From: Zoogloea sp. 1C4
Lineage (GTDB): Bacteria; Pseudomonadota; Gammaproteobacteria; Burkholderiales; Rhodocyclaceae
Direction: 5' to 3'
Assembly (NCBI RefSeq): GCF_009469605.1
Contig: NZ_SSXU01000002.1
Location: 238,807 to 302,806 of the forward strand
Length of the DNA stretch: 64,000 nucleotides
Shown here: in pieces, positions 51,773 to 60,514 of the stretch
Layout of the letters: the number at the start of each line of letters is the position of its first letter
Position numbering within the stretch: the stretch's first letter is position 1
Made by a program: the position numbers and the translations under genes
Notes under the pieces: generated by a model
The model's input: only the letters and a program-made list of their open reading frames with translations
Told to the model about the DNA's origin: nothing
Database searches by the model: none

Positions 51773-53635
51773 TCAAATCTCTTGCGTAACTCTGAGATAA
51801 GGATTGTTGGGTGGTACTGCATCGAACAACCAATTCGCATCGATCAGCAAATACCCATGCAGCTTCCGGGACTTGCGCGGCCCGGTGACTTCACAGATCC
51901 AGATGTTCAAGCCGCTGTCGTGCTTTCGATGCAACCCCAGTTTCTCAAAGCGCTTCTGCACCCACTGCCAATCCGGCATCTTGTCCTGCCGTGCCAGCGT
52001 GCCGACATGAGGGTGCTCCTGGACGTAGCGCTGGAACACACCTGGGCTGACCAAGTAGGCCGTGTCATTCACGGAATGCACGAGCGCTTTTGCGTCGTTG
52101 ATGATGAGCCGGCGCGAAGCAATTCCCTGTTTCAGCCACATCATGAAATGTTCGCCTGACGGGGGCGCTGCTGTTAGGGGTGGTTTAGCAGTAGATGGTG
52201 GTGGCGAAGGAAGCACTGCGGCAGTCGCTGGCATAGGAGTGCTGGGGTCTGCGGGGTAGCTTCTCTGTGCAACCGGCTCCACATCCTGCTCGGCACCAGG
52301 CGAGCCGCTCGTGCTCACCATTGCCAGCATGTCCTCCATGACATCGGACACGGGCTGGGCCTTAGGCGGTGAGGCGGTGACGGTACTACTGCCTTCCCAA
52401 GATGGAAGTTTCTGACCGTTCGGGGCTGCCTTCGCCATGGCCGCAGGCGGCATTTTCGGCGCCTCGGCGTCGTTTTCGGCGACTGCCGCGTCGATCGCTA
52501 CCGTGCCTGCAAAAGGCGTCGGTCGCTCGCCAGATTCCCAGATCAGCGCAGGAGCGAGGCGCAACAGGGTGAACGAGTGGGACCAGCCGGTGGAACTGGT
52601 TATGGTCGCGCGCCAAATAGCCTTGCCGTCGGGCGCCGGCTGCAACATGCCGTGATCCTGGAGGACGTTGAACACCGCGGTGTTGTTCGCAGGGATGCCA
52701 TCGACGCCTTGGGACAGCAGGTGCGCACGCAGTTTGTCCGAGACCGTTTTGCTCACCAGCCACAGGGCATCGTCGGTGAGCCAGCCATCGGAGGCTTCCG
52801 GCTGGTTCAGTTTCAACTGTTCCTTGAGCAGGTAGCGCAACCCGTCGAGCAGCTTGCGCTGCAGCGCGTGCTTGGGCGCAGCCATGGCGCGGGCCGGATC
52901 GCCGCCCAGCTCCTGGGCCACCGAGGCCCGGTCTGCCTGCACGACAAGTTCGCCCAGTACGCCGGCGTGCTCGTACTGCCCGGCCAGGACGTAGAGCAGT
53001 GGTGCCCACAGGGACGGATAGCCGCTGAGCCAGTCCAGGGCCTCACGGTCGAGCAGTTGGTGGTAGAGCAAACCTGTCGCGGCGCTGTGCAGGCGGTACT
53101 CGCGATCGTCGCGGTAGCGGAATCGGTATGGCTGGCGCAGCGGGCCGTGCCAAGGGTGCCAGATGCTGCCGTCGGCCAGCTCGACGTGCAGATCGACGGC
53201 GATCTTGCCGATGTCGTGCAGCAGCGCGGCGTAGGCGACGGCGGCGGTCCAGGCTTCGGACTGTGCCGCTTGGTCTTCGGGGCTGGCGCCGATGGGCAGC
53301 AGATGGGACTGCCGCAGTTTCAGACTGTAGGCGACGATTTCGAGGCCGTGGTCGAGCATGCCGCCCAGATAGGCATGGTGATGCGCCTCGGAGGCCGGGA
53401 AGGCCTGGACCAGCTCGGCGTAGCGTTCCAGGGGCGCTCGGTACAGCGTGGCGAATTGCCTGCGCGACAGCGAGGTGCGCTGCCAAATGTGCTCCAGCAG
53501 CTTCTGCCGGCGCGGGGTGGCCAGCAGCGATGCGGCCGACTCGGGCCGCATCAACCCTTTCGGGAGGACGGTGGCGGGTGCTGGCGGTGGCGCGCCGGCG
53601 ACCGGGGGCCGTTTTCGCTGGAACAGGGAGAGCAT
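51773..53635 (-). CDS. traI: MobH-type relaxase (TraI_2/DUF1528)
   Basis: This protein of about 620 residues has an N-terminal TraI_2 domain with an HD-like metal site (HHHAYLGGMLDHGLE, about 83-97, and ALLHDIGKIAVDLH, about 135-148) and a C-terminal DUF1528 segment (GLNIWICEVTGPRKSRKLHG), with a variable proline/alanine linker between them. MobH relaxases nick the ICE at oriT and lead it into the recipient. The ATG at 53635 (MLSLFQRKRP) is chosen because the upstream frame is unlike homologues. Confidence 0.88.
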   Translation of the reverse strand: MLSLFQRKRPPVAGAPPPAPATVLPKGLMRPESAASLLATPRRQKLLEHIWQRTSLSRRQFATLYRAPLERYAELVQAFPASEAHHHAYLGGMLDHGLEIVAYSLKLRQSHLLPIGASPEDQAAQSEAWTAAVAYAALLHDIGKIAVDLHVELADGSIWHPWHGPLRQPYRFRYRDDREYRLHSAATGLLYHQLLDREALDWLSGYPSLWAPLLYVLAGQYEHAGVLGELVVQADRASVAQELGGDPARAMAAPKHALQRKLLDGLRYLLKEQLKLNQPEASDGWLTDDALWLVSKTVSDKLRAHLLSQGVDGIPANNTAVFNVLQDHGMLQPAPDGKAIWRATITSSTGWSHSFTLLRLAPALIWESGERPTPFAGTVAIDAAVAENDAEAPKMPPAAMAKAAPNGQKLPSWEGSSTVTASPPKAQPVSDVMEDMLAMVSTSGSPGAEQDVEPVAQRSYPADPSTPMPATAAVLPSPPPSTAKPPLTAAPPSGEHFMMWLKQGIASRRLIINDAKALVHSVNDTAYLVSPGVFQRYVQEHPHVGTLARQDKMPDWQWVQKRFEKLGLHRKHDSGLNIWICEVTGPRKSRKLHGYLLIDANWLFDAVPPNNPYLRVTQEI

Positions 53636-53639
53636 GCGG

Positions 53640-53760
53640 GTGTCCTGTGGCGGGCCGACCGGGAGGCCTTTTTGCCTTTTCGAGGTAGGGCCTTTCCCCT
53701 TGCACCCCATTCCCTTGCCGTTTCGGCCCTTTGGCCTTTAACCGTTTCGGTATAGCGGGG
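53640..53760. other. Repeat-rich segment upstream of relaxase, possible oriT neighbourhood
   Basis: On the minus strand the motif AAAGG(C/G) recurs several times (for example AAAGGCCAAAGG near 53,740) within about 100 bp directly upstream of the relaxase gene. Direct repeats next to a relaxase are what an oriT would show. No nick-site consensus for MobH elements is recognisable by eye, so this is only a candidate. Confidence 0.25.
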
Positions 53761-53859
53761 CCTGGGTTGCGGTTCCAGCGTCAATGTGGAACCCGCACGA
53801 ATGGATTGCGCGGCGACCAGCCGCTGGCCTCGGCCTATGCTGCGGAGACGCTGTTTTCG

Positions 53860-53941
53860 CCAGGTAGGTTGCTCTCTAGGCGTCAAAGTTGACAAATGCG
53901 ACAAAGGCGACTAGAGTAAGTCCTGTCTCAAACCTACCTGG
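53860..53941 (+). promoter_or_regulatory. Toxin-antitoxin promoter with flanking operators
   Basis: TTGACA (53889-53894) and TAGAGT (53912-53917) are separated by exactly 17 bp, a good sigma-70 promoter for the gene at 53945. CCAGGTAGGTT (53860-53870) and AACCTACCTGG (53931-53941) form a perfect 11-bp inverted repeat on either side. GTCAA-AG-TTGAC (53882-53893) overlaps the -35. These look like operators for autoregulation by the antitoxin. Confidence 0.65.
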
Positions 53942-53950
53942 GAGATGACC

Positions 53951-54577
53951 ATGCCCACCGCCATTGAATTCATTGCCGACCGTCTGCCGCGTGTCACCGT
54001 GGAGGATGTGCGCCGCTTCGCGGATACCGTCGAAATCCGGGATGCGCCGGCTTTCGCGGCCGAGTTGCAGGCGTTCATTCACGAGCGCGTGGAGGCGGTA
54101 AAGCTGCCAGCCAACCTCGAAGGTGAAACGGTGGAGCACGCCTTGAAGCGTAAGACGGCTGCGCTGCGCGCTGAGACGCGCTGGGCGCCGACTGAAACCG
54201 ACGTCCAGCGAGGCCGCGCCGTGCTGCTGGAAACCTTCAACCAGCCGCACAACCTGCCGCCCGCGGAGTACGCCAAGCTGGCGGACAAGTCGCGCCAGCA
54301 GATCTACAAGGACATCCTCGCCCGTCGGCTGCTGGCGCTGAACGTGGGGCCGCGAGGCCAGAAACTGCCCGACTGGCAGCTCGACCCGGTGAAGCAGCAG
54401 TTGACCCAAACCGTGCTTCAGGAGGTCGAGGGCATCGACCCTTGGACGATCTACCGCGCACTGTCCGAACCGCTCGAAGGCTTGGGCGGCCGCTCGCCAG
54501 TGGATGCGGTGACGCATGGCACGATCGACGACGTGGCCGAGGCCGTGTTCAACGTGCTGGGCGTTCAGGTGCATTGA
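53951..54577 (+). CDS. Antitoxin of RES-type toxin-antitoxin pair (Xre/MbcA/ParS-like)
   Basis: This protein of about 208-210 residues precedes a RES-domain toxin. Its middle has a helical DNA-binding stretch (YAKLADKSRQQIYKDILARRLLAL) and its end the MbcA/ParS-like region (PDWQLDPVKQQLTQTVL, PWTIYRALSEPLEGLGGRSPVDAV). The function as antitoxin is inferred from this end, the order antitoxin-toxin and the palindromic promoter. The ATG at 53951 has GGGAGA upstream. Confidence 0.75.
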   Translation: MPTAIEFIADRLPRVTVEDVRRFADTVEIRDAPAFAAELQAFIHERVEAVKLPANLEGETVEHALKRKTAALRAETRWAPTETDVQRGRAVLLETFNQPHNLPPAEYAKLADKSRQQIYKDILARRLLALNVGPRGQKLPDWQLDPVKQQLTQTVLQEVEGIDPWTIYRALSEPLEGLGGRSPVDAVTHGTIDDVAEAVFNVLGVQVH

Positions 54578-54589
54578 AGCGAGATCGCC

Positions 54590-55222
54590 ATGAGCCACGA
54601 GCTGCCTTCGTTCCTGATCGATGCCGGTGAGCTGCTCCAGCATGTGAGCCGCGTCGTCTATCGGGGCAGCCCGCTGTACTATGGCCGCAGCAGCACCAAT
54701 CGCTACGATGACCCGGCCCAGGCCTACGGGGTGCTCTACCTGGGGCGCGACCTGCCCACGGCGCTGATGGAGTCGGTGTTTCATAAGCACCAGTGGCTTG
54801 CGGACACGAAGCGCTCGATCGCGCTGAAAGAAGTCCAGAGCCGGATGGTGCGCGCAGTGGGCGTGATGGACGACGTGCTTCTGGCCGACCTCACGGCGCC
54901 GGGCGTCATGGCGGGCTACTTCGGCCTGAACCTGGAGCAGTTGGCCAGCCGCGACTACACGCACACGCAGCAGGTGTCGGCCCAGGTGCATGCGATGCTT
55001 GGAGATGACGGCCAGGTGCTGTTCGACGGGGTGCTCTATCCGTCGCGCAACAACTATCCCGCCAAGAGCATCGCGCTGTTCGAGCGTGCCAGCGCGAAGG
55101 TCAGTGTCATCGAGGACATCGATCTCGTTGACCATGTGGACTGGCCGCGTTTCGTTGCTACATACCGCATCGGCGTGGAGCCCGACCCTGGCCCGTTGGA
55201 ACCGGATGACGAAGCGTCCTGA
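54590..55222 (+). CDS. RES-domain toxin
   Basis: This 210-residue RES protein shows the three family residues in context: Arg in VVYRGSPLYYGR (about 22-33), Glu in TALMESVFHKH (about 60) and Ser/Arg in VLYPSRNNYPAKS (about 155-165). Characterised RES toxins degrade NAD+ and halt growth. It starts 12 bp after the antitoxin stop, so it is co-expressed. The pair should stabilise the ICE in its host. Confidence 0.85.
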   Translation: MSHELPSFLIDAGELLQHVSRVVYRGSPLYYGRSSTNRYDDPAQAYGVLYLGRDLPTALMESVFHKHQWLADTKRSIALKEVQSRMVRAVGVMDDVLLADLTAPGVMAGYFGLNLEQLASRDYTHTQQVSAQVHAMLGDDGQVLFDGVLYPSRNNYPAKSIALFERASAKVSVIEDIDLVDHVDWPRFVATYRIGVEPDPGPLEPDDEAS

Positions 55223-55306
55223 AGCAGCAAGAGAACACATTGAAGCCCTAAACAGAATGAAATGGACCAAACTGAAATAGGCATCCCTCAGCAGTAGGAG
55301 ACGACC

Positions 55307-55666
55307 ATGAACACCACGACTCGCACCAGCACCGCAGAACGCCTCGGCCGCGCCTTTGGCCGCGGATGGCGTGCCTACGCGCGCTGTGAACGGCGGGCGT
55401 CGAACTGGTTGGTTTCCAAGGGCATGCCGACGGCTGGAGCCACCGCGCTCGTGTGGATGGTTAAGCTGGCTGCGCTCGGGGTGCTGCTGTACACCACCTT
55501 CTGGCTGGCCCTGGTGATGGTGTGCGTCATGGTGGTTGCCTGGATGGCCCGCAACACCGACTTGGGCGAGGAGTTGCCCGAGCCAGAGTGGCGAAACGGA
55601 CCAGCAGGATTCGGCCTATACACCTACGACGGTTTCCGCATTGATCCTCATGTCGAGGACGACTAG
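55307..55666 (+). CDS. DUF3742 family ICE protein
   Basis: This 119-residue protein has one strongly hydrophobic region (LVWMVKLAALGVLLYTTFWLALVMVCVMVVAWMA, about 50-83, probably two short helices) and the DUF3742 features RLGRAFGRGWRAYARCERRAS and GFGLYTYDGFRIDP. The family occurs in MPF-G ICEs beside the TraG-N gene, as here. Its role is unknown. AGGAGAC lies nine bases before the ATG. It is convergent with the TraG-like gene, with six bases between them. Confidence 0.8.
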   Translation: MNTTTRTSTAERLGRAFGRGWRAYARCERRASNWLVSKGMPTAGATALVWMVKLAALGVLLYTTFWLALVMVCVMVVAWMARNTDLGEELPEPEWRNGPAGFGLYTYDGFRIDPHVEDD

Positions 55667-55672
55667 CAGCGA

Positions 55673-57196
55673 TCACTTCTTCGACACTGCATTGATCGCA
55701 ATGCTTCCTCCCCTTCCGCCAGCAGCCTTGGCATCTCCGGTGGCTCCTGCGAGGCCTTGCAACACGTTGCCGGCACGAACGCCCGCCCAAGCCAAGGCCA
55801 TGATCCAGAACGTAGGCAGTACGATGAACATCGTGCCCGTGACAAACATCAGGAGCATGTCTCCGAAGGCGTTGTTCAGCCCCACCAGCGGGTCGAAGTT
55901 GGTGTGCGGCCGATTCCAGCCGAACCCCCAGCCATAGAGCGCATCCAGGATCGTCGAATCGATCCAGCGCGCAAGCTGAAACCAGAAGTCCGTGAAGAAG
56001 AGCGCGAACTGCACGACGCTGACGGTAACGACCGTCTTCAGATCGTAGGTGCCTACGACCAGCACAAGCGGGATGCAGATGACCAGCGCCATCTTGAGCA
56101 AGGCGAGGACCATGGGCAGAGACTGTCTCACGACGTCCATGGCGGGAAACGCGGCAATCGCGCCGACGGCCATCCCAACGTCTCCCGTGGCCCGCGTCAC
56201 GATGTTCGGCAAGGTCTTGTCGATCTGGCCGCCATAGTCCGTATAGACGCTACCCTGGTTCAATTTCTGTTGCCGCGGTGACGCGATGGCGCGGATCACC
56301 GAGTCGTCCACCTCGGCCCTGCTCAGGAACCCGGCCCAGCCTGCCAGGCGATTCAACAGGTTCGGGTCCACCTGTCCCAGCAGGCGTGCCCGCAGGCCAT
56401 TGCCGCCATCGGCCCACCACTGCCTGCAGGTCGGGTAGCCGCCACCGCTGCCCACCTGTGCAAGCCCCGCATCGCGGGTGCTGTCGTAGGGCCAGTCGTC
56501 GCGCGGCGTGCTTGAGCGGTAGGTGTCGTAGTAGCCGCCCGTGCCCGTGAAAAACCTCGACCCTATCCAGGTCACGTCGTGCATCTGCTGCTCATCAAGC
56601 TGAGGGCGCTGCATGAACAATTTGGCCCGCGCAGGCCCATAGCAATCCCGCGAGAAATCCGCTACTTCCTGAGCCAGTACCGGGTCGTCAATGCGGGTCG
56701 CGTCGATCTCCATGCGCATCTGCCGCAGGTCCGTGCCGCATGGGATCGCCGCCACCGAGGCGCTCGTGACGGCGCGCGAGAGCGCGTGCATGAAAGCCCA
56801 CCAGACCGGCACCTTCGCCGACTGGTTGTTGATGGTGCTGAAGGACTGCGACCAGCCGGTATCCGTGGGCTGCGGCACGCTGACCTGGCACTGGGCCGAG
56901 CGCGAGCTGTCGTACTGGATGGTGTTGAGGTCCACGTCGATGAACGGGATGCCAGCGAACATCACCACCACGATGGCGACGAAGACCCGGTTCTCGATGC
57001 GCGCAGCCGAGAGCACGCCCTTGTTGCCTTCGTCGGCACCTTCCGCACGGGCCTTCAACCACTCCTGCACGATGATGGCGACGAACGGCAGCGCGAATAC
57101 TCCGCTCGACACCAGCACCGCCCAGATGCCGTTGTTGACGATCCAGGACACCAGCGTCAGGTAGTACTCCAGGTAGTCGGTCGTAAAAAGCGTCAT
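55673..57196 (-). CDS. Conjugal transfer protein with TraG N-terminal domain
   Basis: The 507-residue membrane protein has hydrophobic segments near the N-terminus (IWAVLVSSGVFALPFVAIIV; VFVAIVVVMFAGIPFI), a large periplasmic part with several cysteines (about 95-330) and four or so C-terminal helices (VLALLKMALVICIPLVLVVG; LLMFVTGTMFIVLPTFWIMA). It matches the TraG-N-type protein conserved in ICEclc/PFGI-1-like transfer regions, thought to assist mating-pair formation. It is the last gene of the minus-strand transfer cluster in this window. Confidence 0.85.
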   Translation of the reverse strand: MTLFTTDYLEYYLTLVSWIVNNGIWAVLVSSGVFALPFVAIIVQEWLKARAEGADEGNKGVLSAARIENRVFVAIVVVMFAGIPFIDVDLNTIQYDSSRSAQCQVSVPQPTDTGWSQSFSTINNQSAKVPVWWAFMHALSRAVTSASVAAIPCGTDLRQMRMEIDATRIDDPVLAQEVADFSRDCYGPARAKLFMQRPQLDEQQMHDVTWIGSRFFTGTGGYYDTYRSSTPRDDWPYDSTRDAGLAQVGSGGGYPTCRQWWADGGNGLRARLLGQVDPNLLNRLAGWAGFLSRAEVDDSVIRAIASPRQQKLNQGSVYTDYGGQIDKTLPNIVTRATGDVGMAVGAIAAFPAMDVVRQSLPMVLALLKMALVICIPLVLVVGTYDLKTVVTVSVVQFALFFTDFWFQLARWIDSTILDALYGWGFGWNRPHTNFDPLVGLNNAFGDMLLMFVTGTMFIVLPTFWIMALAWAGVRAGNVLQGLAGATGDAKAAGGRGGSIAINAVSKK

Positions 57197-57211
57197 GGCG
57201 CGGCTCCCTCT

Positions 57212-57559
57212 TCAGCTCTGCATCAGCAGGCTGGCTTCCAGCGCCACGATGGCGACGACGCCGGCGATCTCGCTGCGCACCAGGCGTCGCCGCGCTTGCG
57301 CGTCTTCCTCGCGGGCCAGCAGCCGGCGGCGCATCCAGACCCAGCCATAGACCGTCGCGCCGTACAGGCACAGCCGCCACACCAGGAAGTAGCCCGCGCT
57401 GGCAGCCAGCCACCGCTCCCAGCCGGCAACGCTGCCGACGAGGTAGATGCCGACGAGATTGGCGCCCACGGCCGCGGCGATGATGACCACCGCCAGGAGC
57501 AGCGCCTTTGCCGCGCGCCGGCTGAAAAGCCAGCGCGGGCGCAGCCAGGCCGCGTTCAT
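57212..57559 (-). CDS. Small conserved ICE membrane protein
   Basis: This 115-residue protein has three or so hydrophobic helices (AKALLLAVVIIAAAVGANLV, AASAGYFLVWRLCLYGATVY, IAGVVAIVALEASLL). It lies at the place of a conserved hypothetical gene in MPF-G ICEs, overlapping the PFL_4711-family stop (ATGA) and followed by the TraG-N gene. The role is not known; coupling suggests a part of the transfer channel. Confidence 0.7.
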   Translation of the reverse strand: MNAAWLRPRWLFSRRAAKALLLAVVIIAAAVGANLVGIYLVGSVAGWERWLAASAGYFLVWRLCLYGATVYGWVWMRRRLLAREEDAQARRRLVRSEIAGVVAIVALEASLLMQS

Positions 57560-58950
57560 GGCGTGCCTCCCGGGTTGCCCCGCTGCAACCGATCGAGGCG
57601 GTCGGGCACCGGGTCGCCTTCGTAGATGCCGCGCGAGCCGGCCGCGCGCGTCCCGTGGCGCTGGATGATGGCCATGGGCGAGTTGTTCGCCAGTTCGCGC
57701 CGCAGTTCAAGTTCGGTCTTGAGGTTGCGGATCTCCTGATCGAGCGTGTCGCTCTCGTGGTTCACGGCCTCGACCGCCAACTGGTTGGCCGCCACGTTGG
57801 GTTCCTTCTTGCCGGTCAGCAGGGTCCGCTGGAGCAGCAATGCCTTCTCCAGCACGGACGACAACGCGACCTCGGACGCGAGACGTCGCGCCAGCAGGTC
57901 TTGGTCTGGCTCGTCGCGCAGCGCCTCGATGACGCCGCGTGTAATGGGCAGCGAGGTGCTGCCGGCTGCATGCAGGTTCTCGAACGTCGTGTTGCGCGTC
58001 CCAGAGACCAGTTCCTGCAAGGCCTCCAGCTTGGTCTCGTACTCCTCCTGGATCAGCGGCGTCAGCCCGACGCCAGGCACGGTCTCGGTCTTGGTGCAGG
58101 AATCACACGTGCGCTGTACCTGTTCCCCGAGAACCCGCGTCGCCCATTCGGTCGCCTGCTGCGGCGACGTCCAGGTCTGGCAGGACAGGCTCGCGCAACT
58201 GGCGGGCGCGATGGAGGACGTGTCAGTCACGCTGCGCCCGTTGACCAGGTTGTAGCCCGCCCGCGTCACGTCACCGACCACCCGGATGGCCGACTGGCCC
58301 GCGCCGCCGGCATTGCTGCCGCCCACCCAGGGCACGCCGTCGTTGCCGCGGCGCGTCTCGGCCTGCTCGATCGCCGATACGGCATCCGTGCTCGACACCG
58401 CATCGCGCAGCGCCATGCCTTCCGCCATCTGGCTCCATCCGAGCTGGCCGCCCGCCGTCTCGGCCATCTTCTCGGCCATCGCGCGACACGTCAGCTTGGA
58501 GCGGTCGAAATCCAGCCTCGCCTGCAGCACACCATTGGTCAGCAGGTTGTACAGCCCCGGATCGGCACGCTGGATGATCAGCGCCGGCAGCGATGCCACG
58601 GCACTGGTCGCGCTCTGGATCACGTTGCTCATGATCTGCTGGAACCCATTCGTGATCCCATTGAGCTGATTGCGCAGCGTGGTCTGGATGCTCATGTCGC
58701 CGCAGATGAGGTTGCTGTTCCAACCCAGGCCGACCCCGATCGAACGCATGCCAGCGGCGCGGCCCATGGACACCGCACTGCCACCGCCGATCGAGTACAT
58801 GACCTCATCGCCGATGACGGGGCCGCTGGTCTGGAAGCCGGCCTGCGCCCACGCGAGGCCACAGACCAGGGCGAGCGCGCCGGCTAGCGCCGTGGGGCGC
58901 AGCGGGCGGCGAACCTTGGCGGATGGGTTCATCAGTTCAGGACGCTTCAT
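57556..58950 (-). CDS. ICE conjugation protein, PFL_4711 family (TIGR03755)
   Basis: This protein of about 464 residues has a signal peptide (about 10-38, ALAGALALVCGLAWAQA) and a periplasmic body with GLGWNSNLICGDMSIQTTLRN, here quoted as NSNLICGDMS, and two Cys pairs (SCASLSC, TCDSC). The C-terminal part (about 380-450) is coiled coil. It is a TraH-like assembly protein of the MPF-G secretion apparatus. The ATG at 58950 is preferred to 59016 because the longer frame overlaps the upstream gene. It follows the PFL_4710 gene after ten bases. Confidence 0.85.
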   Translation of the reverse strand: MKRPELMNPSAKVRRPLRPTALAGALALVCGLAWAQAGFQTSGPVIGDEVMYSIGGGSAVSMGRAAGMRSIGVGLGWNSNLICGDMSIQTTLRNQLNGITNGFQQIMSNVIQSATSAVASLPALIIQRADPGLYNLLTNGVLQARLDFDRSKLTCRAMAEKMAETAGGQLGWSQMAEGMALRDAVSSTDAVSAIEQAETRRGNDGVPWVGGSNAGGAGQSAIRVVGDVTRAGYNLVNGRSVTDTSSIAPASCASLSCQTWTSPQQATEWATRVLGEQVQRTCDSCTKTETVPGVGLTPLIQEEYETKLEALQELVSGTRNTTFENLHAAGSTSLPITRGVIEALRDEPDQDLLARRLASEVALSSVLEKALLLQRTLLTGKKEPNVAANQLAVEAVNHESDTLDQEIRNLKTELELRRELANNSPMAIIQRHGTRAAGSRGIYEGDPVPDRLDRLQRGNPGGTP

Positions 58951-58960
58951 CGCCGTACCC

Positions 58961-59908
58961 TCAATAGAAATCGACGCTGCCGAGGAACACCTGGCCCCGG
59001 CGTTCGCAGCACGCATAGGGCCGCCACAACGCCCAGGCGTAGTCGCCTTGTTGGGCCTGTGTCAGGAAGCCGTTGCGCGGGAAGACCGTGCAGGACGAGG
59101 ACAGGACGGGCGTGAGTTCCTGCCACTTGCCGGTCGAGGCATCGCCCTCCATCAGCGCGCCGGCCGGCCAGTAGCCATCGCGGGAGTTGGCGAGCAGCGG
59201 CTGATAGACGTGGATCTGCCCGCGGCGCGTGACCACATCGCCGGCCCGTTGGGCCACCACGGCACCGGCCTTGTGGTCGTCCGTCTGGTGCAGGAAGCCG
59301 CCGCGCGGATAGACGTTGCCCCAGAGGTTCAGGGTCGAGCGCGCGCCGACCTCGCGCATGCCCGGGATCAATGCCTCCGGGTACACCATCTCCGGTACGT
59401 TGTAGCGCCAGGCCGGCGTGTCCAGCGTACTGAGCAGGTACGGCATGAAGGCCGTGCCTGCGCCCTCGCAGAAATAGCCCGAGGACGAGACGAACTGGTT
59501 GAACACCTCGACGCCGGGGTGGCCGATGACGTCCGCGTTCTTGAACTTCGCGAGATTGTTTTCGTGATCTTCATTGGTGGTGCCGTCCCCGCCGGCCTGG
59601 GCCGAAGGGTTGGGCGTGCTCATGGCGCGCACTTCGACCCAGGGGTTCTCGCCGGTGTTCGAGTAGGACGAAACCACCGCATCGGGGATGTAGTGCCTGA
59701 CCTTGACGGACGTGCGCACCGTGCAGCCGGTCCAGGTGCAGTAGAGCCAGTAGCAGATACCCACCACCCGGTACTCCAGGCAATCGGGCGAAGCCACTGA
59801 ACCCACGATGGTCGCCGTGTTCAGGGCGTAGCTGCCCGTGGCGCTGAGCAGCAGCACGGAGGTGACGGCAGCCCGCATGCGGCGCAGAAGGTCGAATGAG
59901 CGGATCAC
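58961..59908 (-). CDS. ICE conjugation protein, PFL_4710 family (TIGR03756, TraU-like)
   Basis: The 315-residue exported protein has a signal peptide (about 10-29, SVLLLSATGSYA) and a cysteine-rich mature part (CLEYRVVGICYWLYCTWTGC). It contains the family's Trp-rich end (YAWALWRPYACCERRGQVFL). TraU-like proteins assist pilus assembly in the periplasm, and the cysteines fit disulfide bonding by the DsbA-like protein of the cluster. It overlaps the PFL_4709 stop (ATGA). Confidence 0.85.
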   Translation of the reverse strand: MIRSFDLLRRMRAAVTSVLLLSATGSYALNTATIVGSVASPDCLEYRVVGICYWLYCTWTGCTVRTSVKVRHYIPDAVVSSYSNTGENPWVEVRAMSTPNPSAQAGGDGTTNEDHENNLAKFKNADVIGHPGVEVFNQFVSSSGYFCEGAGTAFMPYLLSTLDTPAWRYNVPEMVYPEALIPGMREVGARSTLNLWGNVYPRGGFLHQTDDHKAGAVVAQRAGDVVTRRGQIHVYQPLLANSRDGYWPAGALMEGDASTGKWQELTPVLSSSCTVFPRNGFLTQAQQGDYAWALWRPYACCERRGQVFLGSVDFY

Positions 59909-60351
59909 GGTTCGGCCCTCCGGTGCTGTTCGATGCGCGCGATGGCGCGGGCCACGTCAGGCTCGCCATAGACCACGTAGCGCTGATCCACCACGACAGC
60001 CGGAATGGTGGTGATGCCCAGGCTCCATGCGTCGGCAACGCCCTGGTATGCGGTGGCGATGCGACGCTGGAGGTCAGCGCCCCCCTGGCTCAGCCGGCGC
60101 TTCACGATGGCTGTTGCCTGTCCGGGATCGGCGGGCAGCGCCGCAGAAAGCTCCGCTTCGATCCGGGGCGCTTCATCCAGCTCGATCAGCTGCTCGCCAC
60201 CCATGGTCCTGACCGGGTGACGGCTGTCGGTGATGACCACCACATCGGCGGCGAAGCTGGCCGGGCTGAACACGGCCAGGGAAGCCGGCAGCGCAACGGC
60301 CAGGCCAAGGGTTCGCCAGCCCGATGCGAACCTGGATGAAGATGCTGGCAT
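59905..60351 (-). CDS. ICE conjugation protein, PFL_4709 family (TIGR03757)
   Basis: This protein of about 148 residues has a signal peptide (LGLAVALPASLAVFSPASFA) and a small mature domain (VVVITDSRHPV, GITTIPAVVVDQRYVVYGEPD) with the thioredoxin-like cis-Pro pattern of TrbC-type proteins but without a CxxC pair. It belongs to the periplasmic part of the MPF-G channel. The ATG at 60351 is preferred to a TTG at 60366. Confidence 0.83.
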   Translation of the reverse strand: MPASSSRFASGWRTLGLAVALPASLAVFSPASFAADVVVITDSRHPVRTMGGEQLIELDEAPRIEAELSAALPADPGQATAIVKRRLSQGGADLQRRIATAYQGVADAWSLGITTIPAVVVDQRYVVYGEPDVARAIARIEQHRRAEP

Positions 60352-60464
60352 GTCGAGCGCCCCCAAGAGTTGTCAAGGGCCATAGTCAAACGCCGAACGC
60401 CATGCGGCCCCAACAAACAATGCGCATCGCGGACTGCCCGCATACCTGCTTGTCTTGCGCCAAT

Positions 60465-60489
60465 GAAAAGCGGAGGCCGAAGCCTCCGC
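60465..60489 (-). terminator. Rho-independent terminator of the RadC-like gene
   Basis: Read on the minus strand, the 8-bp stem GCGGAGGC/GCCTCCGC has a TTCG tetraloop and is followed by TTTTC. It ends transcription of the RadC-like gene before the PFL_4709 gene, so that gene must have its own promoter in the 138 bp between 60352 and 60489, or rely on readthrough. Confidence 0.85.
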
Positions 60490-60514
60490 GTGGATCAAGG
60501 AGCCGGTGCCATTG

